From: an uncultured Acidobacteriia bacterium
Lineage (GTDB): Bacteria; Acidobacteriota; Terriglobia; Bryobacterales; Bryobacteraceae
DNA: 64,000 nt
Assembly: GCA_903909435.1 (NCBI GenBank)
Contig: CAIVVT010000061.1
Coordinates: 150,188-214,187, forward strand
Direction: 5' to 3'
Shown: positions 41,772 to 49,818 of the stretch, piece after piece
How positions within the stretch are numbered: the first letter of the stretch is position 1
Layout of the letters: each line of letters opens with the position of its first letter
The notes under the pieces: generated by a model
What the model was told of the DNA's origin: nothing
The model's database searches: none
Seen by the model: the letters and a program-made list of their open reading frames with translations, nothing else
Translations under genes and position numbers: made by a program

Positions 41772-43778
41772 CTAGTGCGTGTGCGCGTCCTCGAGGTAGG
41801 TGTAGCCGTATAGCCCCTCCTCGTAGAACTTCAGCATGCGGCCCGATTCCTCGTAGCCGATGCGGTCGTCGAGCACGGCCTGCTCCACATCCTGGCGGAA
41901 CTGTTCCAGCAGCGTGCGCGCGTTGAACTGCACGTAGTCGAGCACTTCTTTGACGATGTTGCCGCGGATCACCGCTTCCAGCACGGCCGTATTCTGCTCG
42001 TTCAGCCGCACGTGAACCGCGTGGGTGTCGCCCAGCAGATTGTGCAGGTCGCCCAGGATCTCCTGGTAGGCGCCCACCAGGAACGTCGCCAGGTAGTAGG
42101 GATCGCCGTTGAATGGGTGCAGCGGGAGGGTCTTCTTGACGTCGCGCCGGTCGATGAACTGATCTACTTTGCCGTCGCTGTCGCAGGAGATGTCGCCCAG
42201 CACGGCGCTGCGCGTGGGAGGCTCGTCCAGACGGTGAATCGGCATGATCGGGAACAGCTGTTTCACGGCCCAGCTATCGGGCATGCTCTGGAACAGCGAG
42301 AAGTTACAGAAGTACGTGTCGGAGAGCATGCCGTCGAGCCCTTCGAGTTCTTCCGGGAAGATATCGAGTTTCTGGGCCAGTGCCAGCACGCGGCGGCAGA
42401 TCAGCCAGTACAGGTTCTCCGCGAGCGAGCGCTGCTTCAGCGGCAGGTATCCCAGCGAGAACAAATTGAGCGCCGAATCGAGCGCCTGCTGCGCGTCGTG
42501 GAAGCCTTCCAGCAGGTTTTTTACGCTCAGGTTCTTGTAGGTTTCCAGCAGATCGGTAAGCGGCTGCTCGACGTCGTCCGGCAACGCGTTCGGCACCTCC
42601 TCCTCGCCGTAGCCCGCCACGCCGAGTACGTTGAACACCAGCACGCTGTGGTATGCCGCGATGGCGCGGCCGCACTCTGTGATGATCGTGGGGTGCGCGA
42701 CCTCGCCTTCGTCGCACACATTTTGAATGTGATAAACGACGTCGTTGGCGTATTCTTGCAACGTGTAGTTGACGCTCGATTCGAAGTCGGTTTGCGAACC
42801 GTCGTAGTCGATGCCCAGGCCGCCGCCGACATCCAGGATTTCGAGCCCGCAGCCGTTCTTCTTCAGGTCCACGTAGAGCCGGGCGGCCTCGACCACCGCC
42901 GCCTTGATGTGACGAATATTCGTGATCTGGCTGCCGAGATGGAAGTGCATCAACTTCAGGCAGTCTTCCATCCCAACGGCCTTCAACGTCTCCTGAGCGC
43001 GCAATGCTTCGGTGACGGTGAGGCCGAACTTCGAGCGGTATCCGCCAGACGATTTCCAGCGCCCTGCGCCGCGGCTGGCGAGTTTGACGCGCAGTCCGAT
43101 CTCGGGCCGCACTCCCAGCTTTTCGGCGTACTTCAGAATCAGGTCGAGTTCGGTGTACTTCTCGACGACAGGAATGATGCGGCGGCCGATCTTTTTGGCC
43201 ATCATCACCATCTCGATGTACTCGTCGTCTTTGAAGCCGTTGCAGATGATGGGGGTCTTGTTGTCGGCGATGGCGATCACTGCCAGCAACTCCGGCTTCG
43301 ATCCGGCCTCCAGACCAAACCCGAATTCGCGGCCGTACTTGTAAATCTCTTCGACCACGTGCCGCTGCTGGTTCACTTTGATTGGGTAAACGCAGCAGTA
43401 ACCGCCCTGGTAGTTGTGCTCCGCGATCGAGGCTTGAAAGGTGCTTTGGAGTTCCTGCAGTTGATTGCCGAGGATCTCGCCGAAGCGGATCAGGATGGGT
43501 GGATCGATGCCGCGCAAAACCAGCGTGTCCACCAGCTTCTTCAAATCCACGAACCGGCTCGGGTCGCGTCCCGGGTGTACCAGCACGTGGCCCTCTTCGC
43601 TGACCGAGAAATACCCTTTGCCCCAGCGCGGGACGTCAAACAGTTCGCTCGCTTGAGCGACGGTCCAGCGTTCCGTGGGCTCAAACAAAGCGCCCGTGTC
43701 GGTAACTTTCAAGGTCAAGGTTTTGTGCAGTCCTCCCGAACCTCCAAGTGTGATGAAAAAGTCCCCCAGGGGCAACAT
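41772..43778 (-). CDS. speA: Biosynthetic arginine decarboxylase
   Basis: A 668-residue PLP enzyme that converts arginine to agmatine, the first step of putrescine and spermidine synthesis by the agmatine route. The fold-III PLP-lysine is in CVYPIKVNQQRHVVEEIYKY; the segments GSKPELLAVIAIADNKTPII, FHLGSQITNIRHIKAAVVEA, LDVGGGLGIDYDGS and the C-terminal NLSLFQS-type active-site region (CNFSLFQSMPDSW) match SpeA. Length is normal. No other polyamine gene is next to it. Divergent from the SDR gene with only 50 bp between start codons. Confidence 0.96.
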   Translation of the reverse strand: MLPLGDFFITLGGSGGLHKTLTLKVTDTGALFEPTERWTVAQASELFDVPRWGKGYFSVSEEGHVLVHPGRDPSRFVDLKKLVDTLVLRGIDPPILIRFGEILGNQLQELQSTFQASIAEHNYQGGYCCVYPIKVNQQRHVVEEIYKYGREFGFGLEAGSKPELLAVIAIADNKTPIICNGFKDDEYIEMVMMAKKIGRRIIPVVEKYTELDLILKYAEKLGVRPEIGLRVKLASRGAGRWKSSGGYRSKFGLTVTEALRAQETLKAVGMEDCLKLMHFHLGSQITNIRHIKAAVVEAARLYVDLKKNGCGLEILDVGGGLGIDYDGSQTDFESSVNYTLQEYANDVVYHIQNVCDEGEVAHPTIITECGRAIAAYHSVLVFNVLGVAGYGEEEVPNALPDDVEQPLTDLLETYKNLSVKNLLEGFHDAQQALDSALNLFSLGYLPLKQRSLAENLYWLICRRVLALAQKLDIFPEELEGLDGMLSDTYFCNFSLFQSMPDSWAVKQLFPIMPIHRLDEPPTRSAVLGDISCDSDGKVDQFIDRRDVKKTLPLHPFNGDPYYLATFLVGAYQEILGDLHNLLGDTHAVHVRLNEQNTAVLEAVIRGNIVKEVLDYVQFNARTLLEQFRQDVEQAVLDDRIGYEESGRMLKFYEEGLYGYTYLEDAHTH

Positions 43779-43815
43779 GAATTGCGTCTCAGATTCGTAA
43801 CAACTGCGGCCGGTG

Positions 43816-43821
43816 TAGAAT
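43816..43821 (+). promoter_or_regulatory. -10 box for a probable leaderless SDR mRNA
   Basis: TAGAAT ends 7 nt before the ATG at 43829 and no Shine-Dalgarno is present. The start site would fall at or one base before the ATG. It lies within the 50 bp shared with divergent speA. Confidence 0.45.
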
Positions 43822-43828
43822 CCCTTTC

Positions 43829-44599
43829 ATGCAGAGAGCGCTTGAGAATCAATTTGCCCTCGTCACGGGTGCCAGCAAGGGCGTGGGCAAGGGCATCGCA
43901 CTCGAACTGGCGCGCCAGGGCTGCGCCGTCGCGGTGAACTATAACAGCGACGCGGCCGGGGCCGAGGCGACGGTGAACGAGATTGCGGCAGCAGGTGGGC
44001 GCGCCTTCGCCGTGCGGGCTAACGTGGGCAATTCGAGTGACGTAGACGCGATGTTCGCGCGCATAGACGCCGAGTTCGGCCTGCTGAACATCCTGGTGAA
44101 TAACGCCGGTGTGCAGACCTGGAAGGCATTGCTGGACCTGACCGAGGCGGAATGGGACCGCGTGATCGATACAAACCTGAAGGGGACGTTTCTGTGCACC
44201 CAACAGGCTGGCCGGCGCATGAAGGCGAACGGCGGCGGCAGTGTCGTCAATATCGGCTCCGGCTCGAATAAGTGGCCGTTCCCGCACCTGGTGGACTACA
44301 CCTCCAGCAAAGGCGGCATCGAGCAGTTCACCAAGGTGGCGGCCTTCGAACTGGGCGAGTTCGCGATCCGCGTGAACTGCGTCGCGCCCGGCGCCATAGA
44401 GATCGAGCGGACCAAGTTGGAACTGGGAGATTACGCTGGGAGTTGGGCCAAGCTGACTCCGCTGGGGCGCATCGGCGTGCCCAAGGACGTGGCCGGGGCG
44501 GTGGCCTTCTTCTGCACGCCCGCAGCGGAGTTCATCACCGGCCAGACACTGTACGTCGACGGTGGACTCTTCACGCGCCCAGCCTGGCCGCAGGCGTAA
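43829..44599 (+). CDS. Short-chain dehydrogenase/reductase
   Basis: A 256-residue classical SDR. NAD(P)-binding [10 protein letters not shown], then VNNAGVQ; catalytic Ser in NIGSGSN and Tyr-x-x-x-Lys in VDYTSSKGG; substrate loop after [14 protein letters not shown]-terminal [11 protein letters not shown]. Most similar in pattern to glucose 1-dehydrogenase or 3-oxoacyl-ACP reductase relatives; the substrate cannot be decided. In place of the common NADP Arg there is VNYNSDAAG, with Asn after the second strand. A TAGAAT box 7 nt before the ATG suggests a leaderless message. Confidence 0.92.
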   Translation: MQRALENQFALVTGASKGVGKGIALELARQGCAVAVNYNSDAAGAEATVNEIAAAGGRAFAVRANVGNSSDVDAMFARIDAEFGLLNILVNNAGVQTWKALLDLTEAEWDRVIDTNLKGTFLCTQQAGRRMKANGGGSVVNIGSGSNKWPFPHLVDYTSSKGGIEQFTKVAAFELGEFAIRVNCVAPGAIEIERTKLELGDYAGSWAKLTPLGRIGVPKDVAGAVAFFCTPAAEFITGQTLYVDGGLFTRPAWPQA

Positions 44600-44688
44600 G
44601 AAAAAGCGAGCCGATTGAGCGTGCGGCTCGGCTCCGGTTGCGCTGAACTCACAGTGTGCCTCAACCCACAGTTGCAACTCACTTGCAT

Positions 44689-44716
44689 TTGTATTCGAAG
44701 TGACTGAAAATATACT
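44689..44716 (+). promoter_or_regulatory. Candidate sigma-70-type promoter
   Basis: TTGTAT (44689-44694) and TATACT (44711-44716) are separated by 16 nt. The expected transcription start, near 44723, is immediately before the inverted repeat at 44725-44761. It would drive the outer-membrane protein and cytochrome c genes. Confidence 0.45.
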
Positions 44717-44724
44717 TTCTGGTT

Positions 44725-44761
44725 GATGCCGTATTCGCAACCGAGTTGCGTATACGGCATC
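44725..44761. promoter_or_regulatory. 16-bp inverted repeat at a promoter, possible operator or 5' hairpin
   Basis: GATGCCGTATTCGCAA and TTGCGTATACGGCATC are inverted repeats with one mismatch around a CCGAG loop. Its position just after the candidate promoter suggests an operator or a structured 5' end rather than a terminator, since no T-tract follows and the nearest upstream gene ended 125 bp earlier. Confidence 0.5.
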
Positions 44762-44809
44762 AAGATGGGCGGGGTCTGGAACCTGCGTTGATTCTCTACG
44801 AGGACTCGT

Positions 44810-45658
44810 GTGCTCTATCGACGGATGCTGCTCTTCTACGCGCTCGCCTGGCCCGCACTTGCGGCCGAGAGGCCGTTTTTTATCACCTACACGCACCAGA
44901 TGGAGGAGCCGGGGAACCTGGAAGTCGCTACTCGCGGGGTAACGGCGAATCCCGGCGGGGCAGCCCGCTTTTTCGGCGTCACCGCCGAGTTGGAATATGG
45001 CGTCAAGGCCTGGTGGACGACGGAGCTATACCTGGACGGGGTTGCCGTTCGCCACGACAGCGCCGTGTTTACGGGCTACCGCTGGGAGAACCGGTTTCGT
45101 ATGCTGTCGCGCGAGCACTGGGTCAATCCCGCCTTGTACGTCGAATTCGAGAATATCAACGGAGCAGACCGGAGCCTGCTGGAGGTGGTGGGGCATGACG
45201 GTAGGGATGACCTGATCGGCACGAACGATGCGCTGCGACAGGAGCGGAAGCGTGAAGTGGAAGCCAGGCTGATCCTCAGCAGCAATATTCGCGGCTGGAC
45301 TGTCTCGGAGAACTTGATTACGGAGAAGAACGTGCGGCATGAGCCGTTCGAATTCGGCTATGCAGTTGGAGTGGCCCGCCCGCTGGCACTCGCCGCCCGG
45401 CCCGGGCGCTGCAACCTCTGCCCCGAGAACTTCCAGGCAGGTGTGGAACTCTACGGTGGCTTGGGCACGCACGACGCGTTCGGATTTCGGCGCACCTCGC
45501 ATTACATTGCCCCCACGCTGGCTTGGACGAGTGCGGCTGGCATGACGGTGAAGGCCTCCCCGGGCTTCGGGTTGAACGACCAGAGCGCGGGATTCGTGCT
45601 CCGCGTTGCGGTTTCGTACGAGATTCCCCAATTCGACCGCTGGCTGAGGAAACGATGA
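44810..45658 (+). CDS. Probable outer-membrane beta-barrel protein, function unknown
   Basis: A 282-residue exported protein: signal peptide about 1-18 (ending WPALAAE) and then alternating amphipathic strands (LEYGVKAWWTTELYLDGVAV, YIAPTLAWTSAAGMTVKASP). It has a Cys pair in GRCNLCPEN. The GTG start at 44810 is supported by AGGA 5 nt before it; an ATG 5 codons later is possible. Its last bases overlap the start of a c-type cytochrome gene by 4 nt (ATGA), so the two are coupled. It could hold a small cytochrome at the outer membrane, but I do not recognise the family. Confidence 0.72.
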   Translation: MLYRRMLLFYALAWPALAAERPFFITYTHQMEEPGNLEVATRGVTANPGGAARFFGVTAELEYGVKAWWTTELYLDGVAVRHDSAVFTGYRWENRFRMLSREHWVNPALYVEFENINGADRSLLEVVGHDGRDDLIGTNDALRQERKREVEARLILSSNIRGWTVSENLITEKNVRHEPFEFGYAVGVARPLALAARPGRCNLCPENFQAGVELYGGLGTHDAFGFRRTSHYIAPTLAWTSAAGMTVKASPGFGLNDQSAGFVLRVAVSYEIPQFDRWLRKR

Positions 45659-46038
45659 ACAAGCTCGGTAAGCTATCGCTCTGTCTGTGTCTGGCTGTGG
45701 GTCAGGGAACCGCGCAGGCCCGAGACCGCCGTCTGGAGCCGCTCAGTCAGGCCCCGGGCAAGGCTGCGCAGCGCGGAAACCCGTACGCAAGCCAACCAGG
45801 GGCGGCCGGCGCCGGACAGAAGCTATACGAGAGGGAATGTTCCGGCTGCCATGGAACTGCGGGCCAAGGCGGGCGGCGAGGCCCTGCCGTGGCCTCGCCA
45901 ACCGTAGCGCAGTCGCCGCCGGGAGCAATCTTCTGGGTGCTGCGGAACGGATCGCTGCGCGCCGGCATGCCGTCGTTCTCGCATCTGCCCGAAGCCCAGC
46001 GCTGGCAGATCGTCACTTATCTGAAATCGCTTCAGTAA
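45655..46038 (+). CDS. Small c-type cytochrome
   Basis: A 127-residue exported cytochrome c. Signal peptide about 1-22 (ending TAQAR), one heme motif CSGCH, and a probable axial Met in RAGMPSFSHLP, ending in the class I C-terminal helix QRWQIVTYLKSLQ. It would carry electrons in the periplasm. A longer in-frame opening exists to 45523, but the ATG at 45655 opens on the signal peptide and forms an ATGA overlap with the preceding gene. No oxidase or dehydrogenase is adjacent. Confidence 0.92.
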   Translation: MNKLGKLSLCLCLAVGQGTAQARDRRLEPLSQAPGKAAQRGNPYASQPGAAGAGQKLYERECSGCHGTAGQGGRRGPAVASPTVAQSPPGAIFWVLRNGSLRAGMPSFSHLPEAQRWQIVTYLKSLQ

Positions 46039-46063
46039 GCAATGTCGATTCTGGCCGCCGCAC

Positions 46064-47035
46064 TCAACGCCCGGCCAGCCCGGGTACTCCGCCCATCGTT
46101 TTCGCGAGCTTCACGGCCCGCGCAATGGCGCGCGCCACCGCCTCCGCCGCAGCCACGCCGAGAACGTCCACGGGCGCGTCTAACTGGCCCGTGCTGAGTG
46201 CAATGCAGAGGTCGCCGTCCATGGAAGTATGCACGGGTTCGATGGCCCGTACGAAGCCGTGGTGCGCCAGGAACGCCACGCGCGAGGCTTGAACCTTGTT
46301 GAGGCGGGCGTTGGTCGCCACCACCGCCAGCGTGGTGTTCTCGCGCTTCAATCCGGCGCTGGACGGACGCTTGCGCATCAGGCTCAGCGTGCCGGCCAGT
46401 TGCATCGAGTCCGGCGCGACGCGAGCGCCCGCGATTAGCTGGCCGGTTTCGATATCGCGTACGTCGCCGAACGCGTTGACTGCCACCAGAGCGGAGACCT
46501 GAACCCCCGGCCAGGCGGCTCCAACTTCCACCGTGAACGTCCCGATCCCCGACTTCATAGCTTGCCGCATGCCGTCGATCTTGCCGACCGTTGCGCCCGT
46601 GCCCGCGCCTACGCACCCCTCGGCCACGGGGCCGTTGGTGGCCGCCGCCGCAGCCGCTTCGCCCATCTCGCGCGTCGGCCGCACGCCCGCTTTGCCGATG
46701 CCGAGATCGTAGAGAATTGCGCCCGGCACGATGGGCACGTTGGCATAGCCCGTCGCAAACCCGACGCCCTTGTGCTCCAGGAAGCGGCGTACACCCGAGA
46801 CCGCTTCGAGGCCGAATGCGCTGCCGCCCGCCAGCAGGATGCCATGGATCACCGGCGTGATATGCCACGGGCTCATCGTCTCGAACTCCTCGGTCCCGGA
46901 TGCTCCACCTTGAATCGAAGCCCCAGCCACCGCGCCGCGCTCGCACAGGATCGCCGTGCAGCCGGTCAGCGCGTCGAAATCCGAAACATGACCGGCCAAA
47001 ATGCCGTCAATGTCGGTAAGTCCTTTTGTTGGCAT
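46064..47035 (-). CDS. P1-family (DmpA-like) aminopeptidase
   Basis: About 323 residues of the DmpA/OAT fold family (MEROPS P1), Ntn-hydrolase-like enzymes that self-cleave to make the active form. The probable autocleavage site and nucleophile are in KRENTTLAVVATNARLNK; the opening KGLTDIDGILAGHVSD and the GGSAFGLEAVSGVRRFLE segment are characteristic. It probably releases N-terminal D- or beta-amino acids. ATG 47035 is preferred; a TTG at 47077 extends the frame by 14 codons. The nucleophile is Thr here where DmpA has Ser. Divergent from the mla operon. Confidence 0.88.
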   Translation of the reverse strand: MPTKGLTDIDGILAGHVSDFDALTGCTAILCERGAVAGASIQGGASGTEEFETMSPWHITPVIHGILLAGGSAFGLEAVSGVRRFLEHKGVGFATGYANVPIVPGAILYDLGIGKAGVRPTREMGEAAAAAATNGPVAEGCVGAGTGATVGKIDGMRQAMKSGIGTFTVEVGAAWPGVQVSALVAVNAFGDVRDIETGQLIAGARVAPDSMQLAGTLSLMRKRPSSAGLKRENTTLAVVATNARLNKVQASRVAFLAHHGFVRAIEPVHTSMDGDLCIALSTGQLDAPVDVLGVAAAEAVARAIARAVKLAKTMGGVPGLAGR

Positions 47036-47126
47036 ATGTAAACAGAATGGCCCGGAAACGCTGACTTTGCCCCGCAAGGCTCCGTTGCCCGTATGCTAGC
47101 ATCAGTGTTCTCAGGGTGGGATCTTC

Positions 47127-47885
47127 TTGTTCGAACTCATCAAGCGTCCGATACTGACATTCCAGGGCTTTGTGCTCCTGTCGGTGAGGGCGCTGCGCGG
47201 TATTTTCCAGAAGCCCTACTACTGGGACGATCTGTTCCTGCAGATGGATTCGCTCGGCATCGGAAGCCTACCCGTCGTCATTCTGACTGGCTTTTTCGCG
47301 GGCTGCATCATGGCGCTGCAGATGGCTCGCGCGCTTCAGACTTACGGCGCCACCAGCCAGGTCGGGCAGTTGGTAGCCATCACCCTGGTGCGCGAGATGG
47401 GGCCCGTACTGACCGCACTTATGGTTGCCGGCCGCAATGCCTCAGGCATGGCCAGCGAACTGGGTTCAATGAAGGTGACCGAGCAGATCGACGCCATGCG
47501 CGCGCTCGGCACGGACCCAATCCTCAAACTGGTTAAACCGCGGCTGATCGCGACCGCGATCCTGCTCCCGCTGCTCACGATTCTGGCCGACTTCATCGGC
47601 ATGATTGGCGGCTGGATGGTCTCCTGCGTGATGCTCAGCCTGACCACGAGCGCGCATTATTGGAACACCGCCTGGCGCATTCTCGAATACAACGATCTGG
47701 CGCAGGGCCTCATCAAACCGTTTGTGTTCGCCATCGTCATCGCGCTGGTTGGGTGTTTCTACGGGATGGAAGCCAAGGGCGGCACACAAGGTGTCGGCCT
47801 GGCAACCACGCGCGCGGTGGTCGTGGCCAGCGTGTGGATTGTGGTTCTGACGTTCATCATCGGCCGCGTTTTCGTATCGCTTTAG
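47127..47885 (+). CDS. mlaE: MlaE-type lipid ABC transporter permease
   Basis: A 252-residue inner-membrane permease of the MlaE family. The conserved GFFAGCIMALQMARALQ and LVREMGPVLTALMVAGRNAS segments and the ELGSMKVTEQIDAMRALG block are present; about five transmembrane segments. In Mla systems this subunit moves glycerophospholipids across or out of the inner membrane. It starts with TTG, supported by GGGTGGGA 5 nt before it. First gene of mlaE-mlaF-mlaD; mlaB and mlaC homologues are not seen. Confidence 0.93.
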   Translation: MFELIKRPILTFQGFVLLSVRALRGIFQKPYYWDDLFLQMDSLGIGSLPVVILTGFFAGCIMALQMARALQTYGATSQVGQLVAITLVREMGPVLTALMVAGRNASGMASELGSMKVTEQIDAMRALGTDPILKLVKPRLIATAILLPLLTILADFIGMIGGWMVSCVMLSLTTSAHYWNTAWRILEYNDLAQGLIKPFVFAIVIALVGCFYGMEAKGGTQGVGLATTRAVVVASVWIVVLTFIIGRVFVSL

Positions 47886-47892
47886 GAGTCTC

Positions 47893-48708
47893 ATGCCGGA
47901 CGCCCAGACTCCACAACTCGCCTTCCACAACGTCAGCTTCGCCTTCGACGAAACGCCTGTGCTGCGAAATGTCTCGTTCGAATTGAGCAGCGGTGAGACG
48001 TTGATCGTGCTGGGCGCGGCCGGAAGCGGCAAAACGGTCTTGTTGAAAACGGCGTTGGGCCTGCTTCGCCCGACGCAGGGCCGCGTGGTCCTGTTTGGGG
48101 CCGACGTGACGGCCGGCTCAGAACGGGAGTGGTTCGATATCCGCAGCCGCATCGGTGTCCTATTCCAGGAAGGCGGACTGTTCGACTCGCTCGATGTCGC
48201 CGACAACGTGGCCTACCCGCTCCGCAACCAACCTCTGCGGCAATGCCCCGAGGAGCAGGTCCTACCCAAAGTGGAGGAGTCCCTCAAGTTCGTTGACCTG
48301 GGCCACACGCTCGACAAATACCCCAGCGAGCTATCGGGTGGAATGCGGCGCCGGGTGGGCATCGCCCGCGCCATCGTCACGCAACCGGAGTTGATGTTGT
48401 ACGATTCGCCTACGGCGGGCCTCGATCCCATCACGGCGAATATCATCGTCGCCTTGATCACCAAAGGTCGCGATGTCCGCAACGCAACTACGGTGATGGT
48501 GACGCATCGATTCCAGGACGGCGAAATACTCGCTGGTTTTCGCTACGATACCGCCGCTGGGGGGCTGGGCTTGACTCCCGATCACAGGGGGGATACCCAG
48601 ACCCGTTTTCTGGTCTTGCGAGAGGGTGAAATGGTATTCCTCGGCACGCAAGCCGAATTGGAGGCATCCCAAGATTCGTATGTCTCCAAATTCGTTCCGC
48701 ACACTTAA
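47893..48708 (+). CDS. mlaF: MlaF-type lipid ABC transporter ATP-binding protein
   Basis: A 271-residue ATPase. Walker A GAAGSGKTVLL, signature LSGGMRRRVGIARAIV, Walker B MLYDSPTAGLD (an unusual Ser-Pro after the Asp where Glu-Pro is expected, so the catalytic Glu is replaced). MlaF and its relatives partner MlaE. The Glu-to-Ser change may slow hydrolysis and is worth checking against homologues. Starts 7 bp after mlaE with AGGAGT before the ATG. Confidence 0.93.
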   Translation: MPDAQTPQLAFHNVSFAFDETPVLRNVSFELSSGETLIVLGAAGSGKTVLLKTALGLLRPTQGRVVLFGADVTAGSEREWFDIRSRIGVLFQEGGLFDSLDVADNVAYPLRNQPLRQCPEEQVLPKVEESLKFVDLGHTLDKYPSELSGGMRRRVGIARAIVTQPELMLYDSPTAGLDPITANIIVALITKGRDVRNATTVMVTHRFQDGEILAGFRYDTAAGGLGLTPDHRGDTQTRFLVLREGEMVFLGTQAELEASQDSYVSKFVPHT

Positions 48709-48734
48709 GTTCATGGGAAGCTAGGAGGAAACCG

Positions 48735-49808
48735 ATGGCTTCGTCGAAAAAAGTCGCGTGGGCGCAACTCAAGGTCGGGATTCTGACCTCCACCGCCCTC
48801 GTGATTTTTGTCGTGCTCGTGTTTTTGATGACCGGCGCCAACAGCCCGTTCAGCGAGAAGTTTGTCGTCTACACCTTTTTTCCGGACTCGGCCGCTATGA
48901 CAGAGGGCTCCGTGGTGCGACTGAACGGCATCCTGGTGGGCAAGGTGAAGCGCATCGAACTGACGGGCAGTGCGAATGCCGGGCGCGCCATCCGCATGAC
49001 ACTGGAGATTGAGCAGCGCTTTCTGCCGAACATCCCCAAGGACAGTGAAGTCGCTTTCAGCGCTGAAAATGTTCTAGGTACGAAGTACCTGAACATCCAG
49101 CGCGGCACCAGCGTGGAGACGATTCGTCCCGATGCGGAGATCAAGTCGCGCGATGACAAAGACTTCATGGCGATGCTTAGTTCGGCGTATCCGCTACTGG
49201 ACAGCATGCAGGCCATCCTCAAACGGGTGGACGGCATCGTGGCGCAACTCGAGTCGGGCCAAGGCAGTATCGGCAAGTTGCTGTACGACCAGGATCTTTA
49301 CAACAAAGTGACCGCCATCCTCGCGGACTTCCAGAAGGTGACCCACGCGCTTGCCAGTGGACAGGGAACCTTAGGCGCGATGCTTTATGACGAATCCCTG
49401 TACACCGACATTCGCGGCACCGTGAAGCGCCTCGACAACATTGTGCTTGGGTTACAGCAGGGGGAAGGGACCGCGGGCAAGCTGCTCAAAGATCCTGCGC
49501 TTTATGACGAACTGAAGCAGAGTTCGTCGCAACTGCGCATGTTGGTTACCAACCTGAATGCGGGCAAGGGCACGGCGGGCAAACTGCTGACCGACGATGC
49601 CGCTCACGCGAAAATGCTCCTGGCGCTCGATCATTTCAACACCACCCTCGACAAGGTGAATTCGGGACAGGGGACGATCGGCCAGTTGATGGTCAATCCG
49701 GCGCTTTACGACAATCTGGTGGGCACTTCGGCGGAGGTCAAGGCGTTCATGCAGGACTTCCGGAAGAACCCCAAGAAGTTCCTCTCCATCAAATTGCACA
49801 TTTTCTGA
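48735..49808 (+). CDS. mlaD: MlaD/MCE-family lipid-binding protein with 34-residue repeats
   Basis: A 357-residue MCE protein: N-terminal transmembrane anchor (ALVIFVVLVFLMTGANSP), one MCE beta barrel (about 40-125, with SVVRLNGILVGKVKRIEL), then a helical C-terminal part. Residues 176-311 are four units of exactly 34 residues, each starting QGTIGKLLYD-like and with LY a few residues on, followed by a fifth partial unit. MCE hexamers shuttle lipids; the repeats may extend the tunnel or needle. AGGAGG stands 8 nt before the ATG. Third gene of the operon, followed 10 bp later by a deacetylase gene. Confidence 0.92.
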   Translation: MASSKKVAWAQLKVGILTSTALVIFVVLVFLMTGANSPFSEKFVVYTFFPDSAAMTEGSVVRLNGILVGKVKRIELTGSANAGRAIRMTLEIEQRFLPNIPKDSEVAFSAENVLGTKYLNIQRGTSVETIRPDAEIKSRDDKDFMAMLSSAYPLLDSMQAILKRVDGIVAQLESGQGSIGKLLYDQDLYNKVTAILADFQKVTHALASGQGTLGAMLYDESLYTDIRGTVKRLDNIVLGLQQGEGTAGKLLKDPALYDELKQSSSQLRMLVTNLNAGKGTAGKLLTDDAAHAKMLLALDHFNTTLDKVNSGQGTIGQLMVNPALYDNLVGTSAEVKAFMQDFRKNPKKFLSIKLHIF

Positions 49809-49818
49809 TGGCGGGCCC

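Noticed and set aside
45523..45654. N-terminal extension of the cytochrome c gene
   Set aside because: The extension runs within the preceding barrel gene in another frame and would bury the signal peptide; the ATGA overlap start is more natural.
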